From positions 2,832-66,831 of the forward strand of contig VXAA01000956.1 of assembly GCA_013399115.1 (NCBI GenBank): a DNA stretch of 64,000 nucleotides, read 5' to 3'. Below the pieces are notes generated by a model that searched no databases, was not told the DNA's origin, and worked only from the letters and a program-made list of their open reading frames with translations. Both the position numbers and the translations under genes were made by a program. This document shows positions 11,841-24,109 of the stretch, one piece after another. Each line of letters begins with the position of its first letter. The first letter of the stretch is position 1. This DNA comes from Anseranas semipalmata. Taxonomy: Eukaryota; Chordata; Aves; Anseriformes; Anseranatidae.

Positions 11841-12612
11841 CAGGAAAAAAACAACCCAGTTTCTGGGGTTATGCCCTTCATGCCCTTCTATTCGTAGTCT
11901 AGATATCAATGACTAATTAGTTCTCTTTTGTATGTACAAGTTGTGAAACAAACACTCAGTGTCCATTTCAGTTTCTGAGTGATATTGCTAGAGCTTGTAA
12001 AAGATATGATCAAATGTGGGTAATGTAACTGGAAGGACTCTGCCTCCTGGAAGTTAATTAGATCTCCCTCTGAGTTACACTTCAACAAGGACAGAAGAAT
12101 GACTTGACTAACTACTAGTATTGGTCCTATTGTGATTAGGATCAGAATTTGTGACAAGATCAGAATTACCTGGTCCTATTCAAATCCACCATAAATTTGG
12201 ACTCATGCTATAATCAGAAGGCATTCCTGTAGCTCTGGGAAATCCTCATTTCTTAAAAGCTGCTGTTAAGGATGTTTGAATCAGTTTTTGAGTAGAAAGC
12301 TGGGTGAAGAAAATGACAGAAGATGACATTTTTGAATATTCAGGGGTAAGTTTTCATTTGGAGTTAGTCTCCAAGAGTAGGACTGGGAGGTACTCTGGTT
12401 TTGAGGTAAAATAAAACTCTTTTCCAGGTGCATGTAGTTGTTCAAAGATCTTCTGATCTTTAATGTGTGAAAGTATTAAATGCATTGAGCCAAGATGATT
12501 CTGATTCATGCAACTACTTTTCACTTACCCCAAACTCCTCCCAGTTATTTAAAGTGACTTTTCAAACTGGAAGGTCTTTGGGACAGGAGCTTGCAGCAAT
12601 ACTAGGAACAAT

Positions 12613-12671
12613 TTTTCATCAGTGAGATGTTAAATTAGTTCCTTTACTTCACAGGGCTTGTTTTATTCAAT
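12613..12671 (+). repeat. direct repeat copy 1 of a 59-base paired block
   Basis: This block matches 13250-13308 at 55 of 59 positions without gaps. The four differences are all single bases: T/C in CATCAG[T/C]GAG, A/C in GAG[A/C]TGTT, T/C in TTAGT[T/C]CC, and G/A in ACAG[G/A]GC. It includes the homeodomain-like TGTTAAATTAGT. Similarity fades at once on both sides. A chance match of this length is not credible, so the copies share an origin, either a local duplication or two copies of a short dispersed repeat. Confidence 0.85.
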
Positions 12672-13249
12672 TTTCTCACCTTCTGTGCTGATTCTTACAC
12701 AAGGTTGCTGTCGTTAACAAACCATTATGTTCCACCCCAGAAGTAGCTACATCCCAGCTCAGGATAATTTTTTTTTCCAGTGTTCATTGAAATCACATTG
12801 TAACATGTAGTAAGTTGCTGTTGTTCTAGTTATGGGAAATGATCTTTCATTTTGAATGCCTCCTTCTTCCCTTTGGGGACATGGCCATCAAGGTGACTGT
12901 ACCTGCTTCCAGCACCAGATTCAGAGCAGTGGAGAAAATGGAACAAAACAGAGGTTTTTAAATTCCATACTGAAGTCTAGCTGCCAAGGGAGCCTGCCGT
13001 GCTCAATTCAAGGGCTAATCCATGACCATCACTCTACTTCAATAATTGTAGAACATTAATGAGTCTGTTTCCTTATTACAGAGCTCAAAATAAGAGCATT
13101 GGCATTCCGATTTAGCAGGGAACTTTTAAAGTCTTAGCCCAAGGATTGTAAGAGGAATGGATTTTTTTTAATTAACTTTGCATTCAAAACTTGTGTTAAA
13201 CCATCTGTTCTCATGCAAGGGGGTGAAGGAGGGGGAAGCTAGCCACAGA

Positions 13250-13308
13250 TTTTCATCAGCGAGCTGTTAAATTAGTCCCTTTACTTCACAGAGCTTGTTT
13301 TATTCAAT
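13250..13308 (+). repeat. direct repeat copy 2 of a 59-base paired block
   Basis: Second copy, 637 bases downstream of the first and in the same orientation. The flanks differ: this copy is preceded by a purine-rich stretch (GGGGGTGAAGGAGGGGGAAG near 13219-13238), whereas the first follows ordinary sequence. It ends with GCTTGTTTTATTCAAT exactly as copy 1 does. Confidence 0.85.
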
Positions 13309-14473
13309 CTGCCTTTATTAAGAACACAGGTTTGATTCTGCAAGGAACAAATTCTTCTGGTTCTTTAAGGAAAATGGTTTTAAGCAGGGTTTTATTAGGT
13401 TGCATTACTGGATAAGCGATACAACATGTTACCAGCGTGAATCATCTGATTTAGAGTGACAAGAAAGGAACTTAAAAAATACCCAGAGCCAAAACATTGG
13501 CAGGCAAGGACTAACAGGGCCAGATTTGATCTGCTTTTGCAAAGTTTTTCTGTTGCAATTGGTAGTAAGTGTCTAGGGCTTTTAGATATTTTGACTAAGT
13601 CTCTCTACCATCCCTAAATTAAGAAGCAGAGAAATTAGGGCCAGACTGCAAGTCTTCTAACCAGACTGAATAGTCGCAGTGAAGTCAGCAGGGCTGCTGA
13701 TGGAATGAAGCGTGATCTGGGAGGAGGCCTAGCACTATTTCATCCTGAGAGGAAAAAGGCATACATAGGTCATCTTGCCTTCACAGCCAGGACTGAGCCT
13801 TACAGCATGCTCATTTTCTTCTCCTGCCTCAGCCCAGCTTGTGCGAACCCCTGTGCTTGTGTGTGAGCAAACGTGGGCATTTACAAATCTCTGCCTTTGA
13901 AATGATGCAGCTTTATGCCAGAACAGGTGAGTACAACACACCTGAGAAGCACGACTGAAAACCCTCAGTCTATTTTCACTGTCTGCATTCAGATTCTTTT
14001 TGCTTGGATTACTCAAGTTTCCTTCTGAGAGAGCTGGCAGCTAACTGGGAAGAGGCACAGAGAATATTCACAGAAACAGAAATGTGATTTCTTAGTGAGA
14101 AATGATGCAAGAAACCTGACCCTAAGCCACACATTGAGCTATCATGAGGTCAAAATACATCTTCTCCCTGTTATCTGAGAGCAACTCTTGCACTGAAGAT
14201 AGAGTGAAAGATGAATGTATAGATCTGCAAGTTCAAAGATATCTCAGGAAACCCAGTAAGGGAAAACGAATATTTTGAAAATCTCATAACAAAAAATAAT
14301 AGTTTCATTTGCCAAATTTGATAGATTTCAATCTAAAAAATGCCTCTCACAATCATGATAACAGATCTCAGTTAGTTTTAGGGTCTAGCCCAGAATTAGC
14401 TTCTTTCCTTTAGTAAGGTCCTGAGAGTGAAACGAGCTTTTAACCCTGAACTAAAATTCTAAAAGAAGTCCTG

Positions 14474-14494
14474 AAAAAAAAAAAAAAAAAAAAA
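14474..14494. repeat. poly(A) tract, 21 bases
   Basis: Twenty-one consecutive A. Read on the minus strand it is T21 followed by CAG, so it could also act as a splice-acceptor-like tract there. Confidence 0.9.
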
Positions 14495-15450
14495 GACTAG
14501 AATTGCTGAAAAGAAATTCCAAGGTATGTTTCTAGGATGTAGCAAATCTGTCTATTGAATTTTCAAGCTATGCCACAAACTACACCCAAACCCCTCATCC
14601 CACAATAAGGCCTGTATAGTTTAAATCTTCTGACCAAACTGAGCTATGAAAGCAGAACAAGGATGTCTCCCTGGAATTCAGTTTATAGACTTAGTCCTGT
14701 CCTCATTAGATTTTGCCAAGCCAGTTCCCTCTGCTTGTCCCAAGTAAGTCTTACAGACAAAAGCAGTATTACAGACTGCTCTAGGTACAAAGAAAATTCC
14801 ATAAATGCATTGCTCCTCCTTCAACAACATTGACAAGAATAAAAGAAGAAACAAGTTATGTAGCAAGACTGTCCATTTCGGATGCAGTGCTAGAAGTTCA
14901 TACCAGTAACAAGTGTCATTTGTTCAATCCTCTCATAATCCATCCCCATGTTGAAGCATGGATTTTGTTTACGAAACCAGACCATGGGCAACCTACAGAC
15001 TGAGAATTTATCACTGAAATTATGTTGGGAATCATCTGAGAGAATGACTCAGTGCCCTCTCCTAAGTATTTGAAGAAGTCACAGAATACTTTGGTTCAAA
15101 TTAAATCAAGTTTAGTACTTTTTAAACTCAGCATTTTGCATTCCTGTAGAGAAATGAGCATCCTTAGAATGAGCTTTTTATAACAATTTTTGCAATCAAA
15201 ATAGATTTCCCTGTAGTGGAACATAAGCAGGAGAATCAGCACCTACCTTAAATACATGAATGTTGCCAAGAGTGTTTAGGTCAAACTGGGAGGCAAACCG
15301 AGCAAGTGGTCAGGCTCCAGAACAGAAAATATTCCTGCATTCATAAATAAAATAGAAGTTTAAACTCAATCTTTCAGAATATACATAGCTCCTGCCTGTT
15401 TCAGTGTTATGCAGATGGCATGCATGTATTCATATTTCAGACTCCATAAG

Positions 15451-15469
15451 AAAAAAAAAAGGGGGGGGG
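15451..15469 (+). repeat. A10-G9 homopurine junction
   Basis: Ten A directly followed by nine G, then further purines (AGAAGAAA). The same arrangement (A7-G9) begins the long purine tract at 53089. Confidence 0.9.
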
Positions 15470-17104
15470 AGAAGAAATGTTGGAGAGAACTTTATTGGCT
15501 CTCTGCGGGGTCTAGATGTCCATTCTGAGTTCAGGGAATCAGTTTTCTTACCATGCAGTGAAGGACTGCTGTCTCAGTTACATGACTAACTCTCTAGTTT
15601 TCCTTTTTGGTGGGTGCTTAGTCATTCAGGATGCTTGACTCTTCTGCATCCTTTCCTTTGGAGGGAACAGAAGAATCACATTACTGCATGCTGCAGTCTG
15701 TCTGTGCCAACAGGCCAGGAGTGGCTTGGGAATGACAGTCTTGCCTTGCACACTGTTATTAAAGGAATGATGACTACTAATTCTGAGAAGTCCTGGACAT
15801 TTGACCACGCTTGGTAATGAATTTCTACCAATTTTCTTCAGAGTGTTTTGACCATTTCGGCATAGAGAAAAATCCTTAGTGCAGCAGAACTGAGCATCTT
15901 TAGTCAGAAATGGCAGGTTTGACTGGAATGTTTATTTTGTTAGCTATGGGATTTCGGGGAATTTGATGAGGTAGGGATCCTGCGTAAGACCACAAATCTA
16001 TTTACAATGTTGCTCCATTACCTTCTTTCTCCAGCCCATCCATATCCAGTGCAATCTCCTTAGTACAATATGTAATAATGAAGGCTATGAACCCCCTGAT
16101 TTTTTTAAACATCTATTTACATGGAATTTGAACCTTGCTACAAATAAACCATAAAAATGACATTAATAAACACCGGAAAGCAGTAATGATGTGTTACTGC
16201 CATAGGAGGGCCAGTTAAACAAGTTAAAGGCTGACACAGTTTTCCAGATGCAGGGTTGCACAATGTGCTTGTTTACCTGGATCCTTCACTCTTGCTGTTT
16301 CTCTCCTCAGACACACAGACAGGTACCAAGGGTGAACACTGATGTGAACTCAGAAATGTCAAACTACGGATTTATTTATACAGATTTATTCCATGTAGGC
16401 CATTATCTCCCTCCCCTATGGTTTAATCTATAGGAATATCACATCTGTAAATGTCTTTTACTTGTAAATCCTTTTCCAACCACACTATTTGTTTTGATAA
16501 ATAGCTTCTGATATTTGAAAATGAGGATACTTGTTTCTCACCTAGAGTTCTAATCCCCTTGTTTTATCATCTTCACATATATACGTTCAGCTTATTCTTC
16601 CATTATAGGTCTCATTCCTGCACCTTTCACATGAATCACAACAGTTTAAAATAAGTTATTCTCTCCTTGACATGACCAATCTATCAGAACTGTTCTGTTG
16701 CTCCTCCCATTCTTTCCCATTTTTACCTTGGAACCTTTGATTTCTCTTCATTTTTATGGTGATGACTTCTTCTCTTTACTTGTGTAATGTAGTTCAATAC
16801 TGATGTTTAGGAATAGTCTTAGAAATGCAGCTGAAATTAGGAACAAAGTTTAGGATTCCTGAAGAGAACAACAGCAGGGTTAGGATTTATGTTTGATTGA
16901 TCTGATAATTTTTACTAATGTTAATTCCTACAGTGTCAGCCATCGTCATTCCTATTTCTAGGAATCAGCTATTCAGATGAGAATTTTGTGACAGCCCTGA
17001 ATTAATTTGGTCATGTTTAGGAAACAAATTCTACAAGGTGCTAAAATAATAGAGTTGGATCCAAGCTAAATTCATGTTCAACCTATTCTTGAAAAATCTA
17101 AAAT

Positions 17105-17133
17105 CTAATGTTTCCTTTTTTTTTTTTTTTTAG
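17105..17133 (+). other. splice-acceptor-like sequence (T16-AG)
   Basis: CTAAT (17105-17109, branch-point-like), then TTTCC, T16 (17116-17131) and AG at 17132-17133. The signal is strong on paper, but no convincing donor or conserved frame follows, so it may be a chance poly(T) run or the edge of an unannotated non-coding exon. Confidence 0.25.
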
Positions 17134-19194
17134 AAGGCTTTTTCTCCCTGCTAGCATGAAAGAGACAGAATTACTGAATGAATGCTCCAGGAGTAAAAAG
17201 TTGCATTGGCTCATGGGCAATGGACTTACTGAGGCTGTCACCTCACAAGTTTATAATGAGACAGCTCCCTGGAGAACCTCAGTTCACTTCAGATCCATCC
17301 ATACTTTCATATCTTGCCAGTTTCAGTGAAATGATGATAATTTGGAAAATTTTAATTATATTATAGCAGATCAAAGATGCATATATTTAGTTGAACTAAT
17401 TGCAGTGAGGAATTTTGACCTATTTTCTTTGAAGTCTTGTAAAGAAATAAACTAAGTGTGCCAATCCCATTTACACAGGACAACTTCAAGATTCCTGAAA
17501 ACACTATTGCTGCTAATTCATGATTTTATTATAGCCACCAAATAAATTATTTTCTTCCAGTATCAATCAGTTATTCGTACAAGGGATGGGGGTCCAAATA
17601 ATGAGTTTCTCCCACTTGTGTCTTGATGATTACCTGAATCCAAGTATTCCTTTCTTCTTGTTGCAGTTTTGCTTCATGTTTTCTGACAGTGAAATATGCA
17701 GCTTTTGAGGTGGGTGTAGATCAGCATCTCCACACAGAGATTTGTTTATTTATTAATTTATTTGCTGGTTAGGATCCCAGAAAATTTCCTGCAATGTAAA
17801 AGTGCCTAAGAATATACCAGAACTTACAGGGTGCACGCAGTAGCTGAGTGACAAATGTTAGCCTTCCCTTAAAAACATCAGACACAAACATACTGAAAAG
17901 TGTGGGTGACCTTCTGTGGCCCACACATCTCTGTGTCAAAAAATGGAAGCTCAGAGAGGAAGAAGAGCAACATGACCCACAGTGTGTCTGTAGCATGGCT
18001 GATTTCTTTCTTGTGATTTTAAAAGAAGATTGAATTTATCAATCATCTGAACTGTTACTATGTTCTCTGCTTTCTTAGAAGGTAGTCACTGAATATGGGA
18101 GCAATACTGTGCTATTCAGTTTCTGAGTCCATCTTCCCTGTGTCAGTTATCTTTGGAGCTTTCTTTCCTCCTTCCACCAGTTCCTCTCCTTAATCTTACG
18201 AATGAAATACAAGCTTCAGCCCAGAAACTGCCTCCTCACCATAGAGGAAGCCAGGAAGCACTAAAGCAGGGCACATAGTTTCAGGTACAATGACCTGTCT
18301 TGGTTGAATTTGGCCATATCAGCACACTGGCTTGATTTATTTACATTGAAGGTATGGAGAAAGTAGAGTGACATGGACTGAGTCTTAGCTCACATTTGTA
18401 CCAGAAGAGGATTGGAGTTGTGAACACAAACCATTAATGTTACAGGACTACATGTTGTGGTGCAGTTACAGAGAAAGGCCGTATCTCCCTCTCTATTTCC
18501 ACTTGGTCAAAAAGTCCATGAGCTTTGCTCCTCCCATTTCCTTCTTCACCTTTCTTGTCTCCATTCCCCTAGGGTCCTAGCTTCTACTGACTGACCTTTA
18601 CAAATGCAACAACAATAATTATCCTATAATTAGACACTCTAAGTCACGTTGTTGCTAAAGCTGTCAGTGTGGGAAGGAAGCAAGCAGTGCTTAAGGTAAG
18701 AGTTTAAGTCTTCTTCTTCACTGTCTCACCAGAGGTATTTGTGCCAAGTCCCTGGCATTTCATTAGGTGGTTGTTGGGGTTCCCTTCTAATTGCATCTCA
18801 TAAGTTAGTGATTGCTGTTCCTGACTCAGTGGTTGTCTGTCTCCAGACCATAGAGATAGAGAGTAAAGGACATTCAGGGTTTCAGCAGATTTCAAGTTCC
18901 TGCTGCCATTATGGCTATTGACAAATTAAACCATCCAAACTCATCATGCCAGTGCTCTACCATCCATATGGCATTAGAGGTGCACCTCAGTCTTCTGGTT
19001 TTCACCCCAGAGCCTGGAATGCACAAGTTTGATTCTGGCAGGTGGCAAATATGTGCAGCTTATGTGAAATCCAGATACCTGGCAAATCCTTCTTGGCATT
19101 AATAATACCACTAAAACCACAATTTCCATTGTACCATCAAAACAGATGAGACACTGAGACATTCTTGCAGAAGTGTCCCACCTATGAAAAAGTT

Positions 19195-19262
19195 TGGAAG
19201 AACAGCCCTAGATTAAAGACATAGAGTTCATCTGATCCATCCTGCCTAACATGGGCACTCCA
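19195..19262. mobile_element. possible worn CR1-type LINE fragment
   Basis: The order ATTAAAGACATAGAGTTCATC ... TGATCC-ATCCTGCC ... CATGGGCACTCCACC recalls the 3' part of avian CR1 elements, which carry a GATCATCTAGTCCAACCC-type segment followed by a CTGCCATGGGCA-type segment. Divergence is high and the terminal 8-base CR1 repeat is not visible, so this is a tentative call. Confidence 0.28.
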
Positions 19263-19336
19263 CCTAAATTTCTTGGTAAGGCATTGCATATAAATGCAAA
19301 GAAATATATGAGTTACTTACAGTTGGGATATTCCTC

Positions 19337-19368
19337 TTTTTTTTTTTTTTTTTCCCTCTTGTCTTTAG
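19337..19368 (+). other. splice-acceptor-like sequence
   Basis: T17 (19337-19353), then CCCTCTTGTCTTTAG ending at 19368. This is a long polypyrimidine tract with a good TAG end. A second one (T-rich then CCCTAG, ending 19511) follows 143 bases later. No donor was identified. Confidence 0.25.
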
Positions 19369-19809
19369 TGTCCTCTGTCAGGGTGTAACAAATTCGTCAG
19401 CCACCTCTCTGACTTGAGAGGTGCAGCAGGACTTATCTGTCACCCGCTCCCTAGTTGCTTCTTCCTCCATTTGTCTTGTAAAAATGTTGTTTCTTTTTTT
19501 TTTTTCCCTAGTTTAATTTTCCCTGGGCACAGTACATCAAGTGGTGTCTGCAGAAATACAGAGGACAGAATATCTGTTTTTCTCTCTTTCTTGTCCACAT
19601 TTGGATGTCTTGCTGCTTATATTGGTTATCCAAACCTCACAGTAAAAATATTAATAATAAAATCACACATTCATATAACACTCTGCCTCGATACCAAATT
19701 TCTCCTGGCTCTTACTTATGCTTGCATTATTGATAAGCATCAGGCAAAAGAAGGGTCCCTAGGTTAAATCTATATTGCTTTGAATTTCCCTTCTATGCTT
19801 AACATCAGA

Positions 19810-20340
19810 CGCCACCAACACATCTTGAACTGATTTAAGGCCCTGGGGTGTTACTCAGTGCCATTCAAAACACAGCAAGCCACTTTCCATGTGCTGGGGC
19901 CACTAGGGCTCGTTAGAATGGCATTTTTAATAAAACTTAAGTGTAACTACAACATTTTGTGGCTCCACTCTCCAGATAAACCACTATGTACGTCATTCCC
20001 TGCTTCACCTCCCCATTTACACACCCACCAGACTTTTGACCAGCCGGCCAAATTCATTACGGGTGTAAATCCATTGCAATCAATAACATTCCTTCTGCTT
20101 GACACTTATTGTAGGCAAAACTTTCCATAGGGTTGTTTGCGTGTGTGTCTTTTTTTAACCTCCTGTAACGAATGAGGTCTTGAAACAAAGCCCTGAGTGC
20201 TATTATTCAGGTGAGGCAATACAGGAACATTAAAAACACTGTTTTCAGATGCAGCTGTTCTATGTTACAGTTGTTTTCTTGTTGAAAAAAGGCTGAGCTG
20301 TTAATAATGCCTGAACATTTTCCTTTTCCTTGCCTAAAAT
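19810..20340. promoter_or_regulatory. candidate conserved non-coding element(s)
   Basis: Low-repeat sequence with regulatory-type motifs: GGCATTTTTAATAAAAC near 19920, AAATTCATTACGGG near 20050, TGCAATCAATAACATT at 20075-20090 (PBC/homeodomain-type AATCAATAA), then GTGCTATTATTCAGG and GCTGTTAATAATGCC further right. The texture of 19990-20120 is among the most enhancer-like in the window. Confidence 0.35.
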
Positions 20341-22455
20341 AAAATAATAAAAAAAAAACCTTATCCAATGCAATGGCTACCGGGCAAGAATATTTTCAGA
20401 GTTCACAAAAGAATCCTCTGGTGCTAGGATATGACTGGCAAAAAACAAACAAACAAAAAATATAAAACTTGAAGTGAAACCAATGGATTAACTTGTTATC
20501 TGTGCTACTGGCTGAAACCAAATTCTGAAGTGATCATCTGCAACTCACACAGACAATGACACCCAGCTAAGTCGGGGCAGGGTTTCTTGGGACCTTTCCC
20601 TTGGGAACTGGAAGGGAACAGGAGGGGAATCACCCCAGCCAGAAGTGCAGTTGCTGTGGCAAGAACCTCAGCGTCTTTGTTTCCAGCAGGAAGTTTTGCA
20701 TTGGTTTTACAGATGGTAAAGTTCTGCATCTCCTCTGCAGGTTTGCAGATGATGCCCCTTAATCAAGCTTGTTTTGCTTCTGCTTTCTGTTTTCTAGCCT
20801 TGTTATTAAACCCCGTGTGTCACACACAGGACAGAAGTCTCAGTACATGGATTCCCTGAATGTGAATCACCGTATGCCTTGTGGGATTTGGATAAATAGA
20901 CTGAATCACACTTTCTTCACCTCTCTAGACTCCCATTTCAAACACACTTTCCAGCCCTCAGATAAAGGATAAAATACTGCTATTTCCAAGTGGTTTTGGC
21001 CTGATCAGGAAGGACCTATGCTGAGATTTTTTCTCATACAAGTCACTGTCTTGTGCTTCCTAATGGGCTTCAGCATCAGCAGCACCTGGCAGAGTCTGTG
21101 CAGTTCTGTTTTTTGGCAAGGACTGTCTCTTTCTATATAGATAGCTACACATGTACAGCTTCTAGCAGGGTTGTAAGTATTACAGCAATAAATATATGAC
21201 TGACTATGTTGTGGAGATGCTGTTCCCACTCCCTTTCCATCACAAGCAGCTCTCCCCGATGTGTGCTGTTCTTCCACAGCTGCTGGGGAAGGGAGCTGCA
21301 AACTCCTGCGTGGCAGAGCACTCACAGAGTCAACAGCCGGCACCATAGCTCCCAGCTTACACAGTTACCGCGCGATGCTGTTTAATACCAGACCAATGAG
21401 GTGAATAAAACCTACAAAAGTTTATGGTGTGTAAATTACTGTTGCACCCTGCCCTCTGCCTCTGCGCTGAACTGCCTGCACCAGAGATGTATAAATGAAA
21501 ACAGTCCCTTTCCATGCAAGGCAGAAGGAGTTTCAGGGACTGGAGAAATTACTGTGCAGTTTTAGTGGGATGGGAAGTAGGAAAAAATGTCCCAGCCAGT
21601 TCTGGCTCTTGACATCCCATCCTCTGAGCATTCCACTCTCAGGCATCTTCAGAAAGGGACCGCTCTGGCGAGCCTCAGCCAGAGGCTATGGGTCTCCTGC
21701 TGAACCCTCAACACTGACATCCAGAGCTGAGAGCAGCATCATTGCCTCTGAGAGGGAGAAGGGAGGCAAAGCAGCTAATAGCGGCAGCAAACAGCTAATT
21801 CAGGGCTTTGAGCAGAGGGTAGGGTGAGGAAACCAAACGTGCTTTGGAGGAGGGCTCTACTGGAGGCTCTGCGTTACAAGGAGTGTTGTTTTGCCTCTTC
21901 TCAGCTTTCAAAAATGTCACTGTTGTGTAACCTGAATAGCTGTTAGCCGTCCCATATCTTACATATTTGAGAAGACTGGAAAATTCTGTTTCAGAGTATG
22001 TAAAACTACCAAGGAAACATGCCATTGTAGACAGGCATCTACAATTCAGCTCAACACATGAGAAGCACTGGCAGCTGCCGTGTTATCTTTGGAGCCATTG
22101 CACAGTCTGTCAAACTGAAAACACGACAAAATATTTTGAGTAAATGCTGAAACTTTTATGATCTCTTGGGGGAAAAAGAAGTTGCAGATAGTGTAATCTG
22201 ATGAGTGCGGTACAGATGAAGAGATAGACAATGCCTGTTAGAAGATGCATATGCATGTTGTAAAACGAGAGGATGTATCTGGCTCCATGCTTACAAGAAG
22301 ATCTGTGTGCACAGATTCCTTTAACTATTCAAAATCCTGCTGCTCTAAGTAGGACTGGAGCAACTTTCTGAAGCATGCGTGTTTGGAAGAAGCACATCTT
22401 TTCAAAAGCTGGCATTGACCCTGGGTGGCCGGTGTGCTTTTAGAAGATGATTAGC

Positions 22456-22560
22456 TTTGGACATGTCCTTTCTCTTCCTGTGCCTCTGTTTCCCCATCTG
22501 TAAAACAAAGATAGTAAAATCACTTGTATCATGAAGTGCTTTGGTATTGAATATATGTTC
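22456..22560 (+). mobile_element. MIR-like SINE fragment
   Basis: The segment TGCCTCTGTTTCCCCATCTG (22481-22500), followed by TAAAACAAAGATAGTAA and then ATGAAGTGCTTTGG, matches in order the 3' half of the MIR/tRNA-core SINE family (GCCTCAGTTTCC, CATCTGTAAAATGGGGATAATA, GTAAAGCGCTT). The tRNA-derived head is missing or too diverged to see. MIRs are old amniote-wide elements, so this copy is a fossil. Confidence 0.72.
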
Positions 22561-22796
22561 TATCTGGGGCAAAGATTTGTTGTTCTCATATTTCCAGATA
22601 CGTAATAGGCCATTGCAAGTTTAAGGAAGCATTTTGAGGTGTTAGTTAAAAATAGTTAATGGTATATAAAAAAAAGAAAAGTAACTTGGAAACATCCAGG
22701 GGTTATGTTTTAAAAATAAACTAATACATTGCTATAGCAAGTAGCAACCTTTGCCAACACTCGCTGTTGTGTGGTATTTCAAGAGCTACAGATAAG

Positions 22797-22856
22797 GCTG
22801 ATCCTGCTGAATCCAAGGGAATCATAAGTACTCAGCATCTTTCAGAATCAGGCCCT
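22797..22856. repeat. worn palindromic-family repeat fragment
   Basis: GCTGATCCTGCTGAATCC ... AAGTACTCAGCATCTTTCAG ... AATCAGGCCCT resembles an abundant reptile/bird interspersed repeat with CCTGATCCTG near one end and GTGCTCAGCACCTCTCAG-AATCAGGCCC near the other. The exact family name is not certain to me. It lies about 240 bases right of the MIR-like fragment. Confidence 0.5.
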
Positions 22857-23169
22857 CCTACTCCAGCACAGAGGGAAGGAGCAACTCTCAGCATCACATC
22901 AGGCCCTGCAGATGTGGTCTGCTTAATGGTGATTGCGTGCAAATGCATGGCTCACAGACAATCAAACAGTTGTTCAGCTGAAACTGGGCAAAGGCAGAGA
23001 AACATCAAGTTAAAGGTCATCTCCAAATCTTTCGTTTTCTCCCCCTGCTTTGCCTCCCCCAGAGCTTGTGAGTTTGTCTCAAGTCTTTCCGTGAATTGTG
23101 CGTGCCCTGTGCTTTGCTGGCGCTCTGGCTGCATCTTGCTGATGAGCAAAGAGGTTCTCATGTAGACAC

Positions 23170-23320
23170 TTTGCACAGCCAATTAGTAAAGTAATTGAGT
23201 GTTCTTTGGGATGAAAGGTTTAACACACATACAAGATTATTCACCATTTTCATTACATACCATATCCGGGAAGCTGCAGGAATGCAATGCATCTAGACAC
23301 TTCATGGTGAGGTAACTCTG
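23170..23320. promoter_or_regulatory. candidate conserved non-coding element
   Basis: Contains CCAATTAGTAAAGTAATTG (two inverted TAATT-type cores), GATTATTCACC and CATTACATACCATATCC in complex sequence. Texture suggests a homeodomain-bound element; this is inference only. Confidence 0.27.
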
Positions 23321-23689
23321 AATGACCTGCTTTTCTTCATTTACATCTGACTCAGTATGATTTGAATACTGTGCTTTATGTGTGCTATTGCCTTATTGCT
23401 TTTACAACACCCAGGAGAAGACTAGAAGAGCCAGCAGGTCTCTGCCCTCAAGAGTTTGTTTTATCTGAGAGAAAATGAGTGGAAGGTAATACACAATAGG
23501 GAGGAGATGGGTGGAGAGCTTGAGATGGTTGGACTGCAGTATAATCATTATTATTAAAGTCCTTATGGATATCATGGGAGAAATTAGTCTTAGGTAAGGA
23601 TTTGAATGGCATGAGACTAGCTGCTTAGCAGGCCAGAATTGAAAGGCTGTTTAAGCAGAGAAGGGTGGTGTAGGGAAAAGATTGGGTTT

Positions 23690-23762
23690 ACCTACATATA
23701 TACGTGTATATATGCATATTCTTATGTATAGATATGTATGTTTTATATATAAGGTTATATAG
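23690..23762. repeat. TA-rich low-complexity stretch
   Basis: Irregular TA/TG repeats (TACATATATACGTGTATATATG and onward), with no other structure. Confidence 0.65.
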
Positions 23763-24109
23763 AAGATTACCAGACCAGTCTGTAAAGGCAGAACTGAATG
23801 GATGTTACACCTTCCTTTTGGAAGCATCCCATCATAACTCCTCTGTTTAAGGCTGCTCAGAAATTATTAGGATCAGGTTTTCAGAGGAACTCAGTCTGCT
23901 GGGCAAAAAGTGGCAGTTTCTACATGCCACGCAGTTTTGACAACCTGCCTCTCAAACGCTTGTGTATCAGTACACATGGAGTTTGCCTGTACTGTGGAAA
24001 ATAGGCAATCGTTATGCTGTCTGGATTAGATGATTTGCTTTGGTGTCCTCATTGAGCTTGAAAAGTGCCAGTTAAAAATACTGGGCTACCGAGCTGCTCC
24101 TCTGCCACA

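Larger units (their letters stand above)
11841..13760. other. non-coding stretch around a duplicated 59-base block, no gene seen
   Basis: No open frame above 83 codons. The stretch is organised around two near-identical 59-base blocks (listed separately). Between them, 12680-13240 includes a run of eight or nine T near 12769, TTTTTTTTAATTAAC near 13161-13175, and otherwise unique sequence. Confidence 0.6.
13761..19180. other. non-coding DNA, no gene seen
   Basis: About 5.4 kb of AT-rich sequence with only short open frames (93 codons at most). It carries poly(A) at 14474-14494, an A10-G9 junction at 15451-15469, and an intron-acceptor-like polypyrimidine signal at 17105-17133. A mildly motif-rich stretch lies near 16080-16200. 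I see no RNA gene or recognisable mobile element. Confidence 0.65.
19181..21480. other. non-coding stretch with a conserved-looking block, no gene seen
   Basis: It includes a possible worn CR1 fragment (19195-19262), two acceptor-like T-rich tracts (19337-19368 and 19493-19511) and a candidate conserved block at 19810-20340. Open frames of 117 codons (19414-19767) and 113 codons (21005-21346, minus strand) show no family motif and are not called as genes. Confidence 0.6.

Noticed and set aside
655..20086. 12-base TGCAATCAATAA shared by 655-666 and 20075-20086
   Set aside because: In 64 kb many 12-base matches are expected by chance; no similarity extends beyond it.
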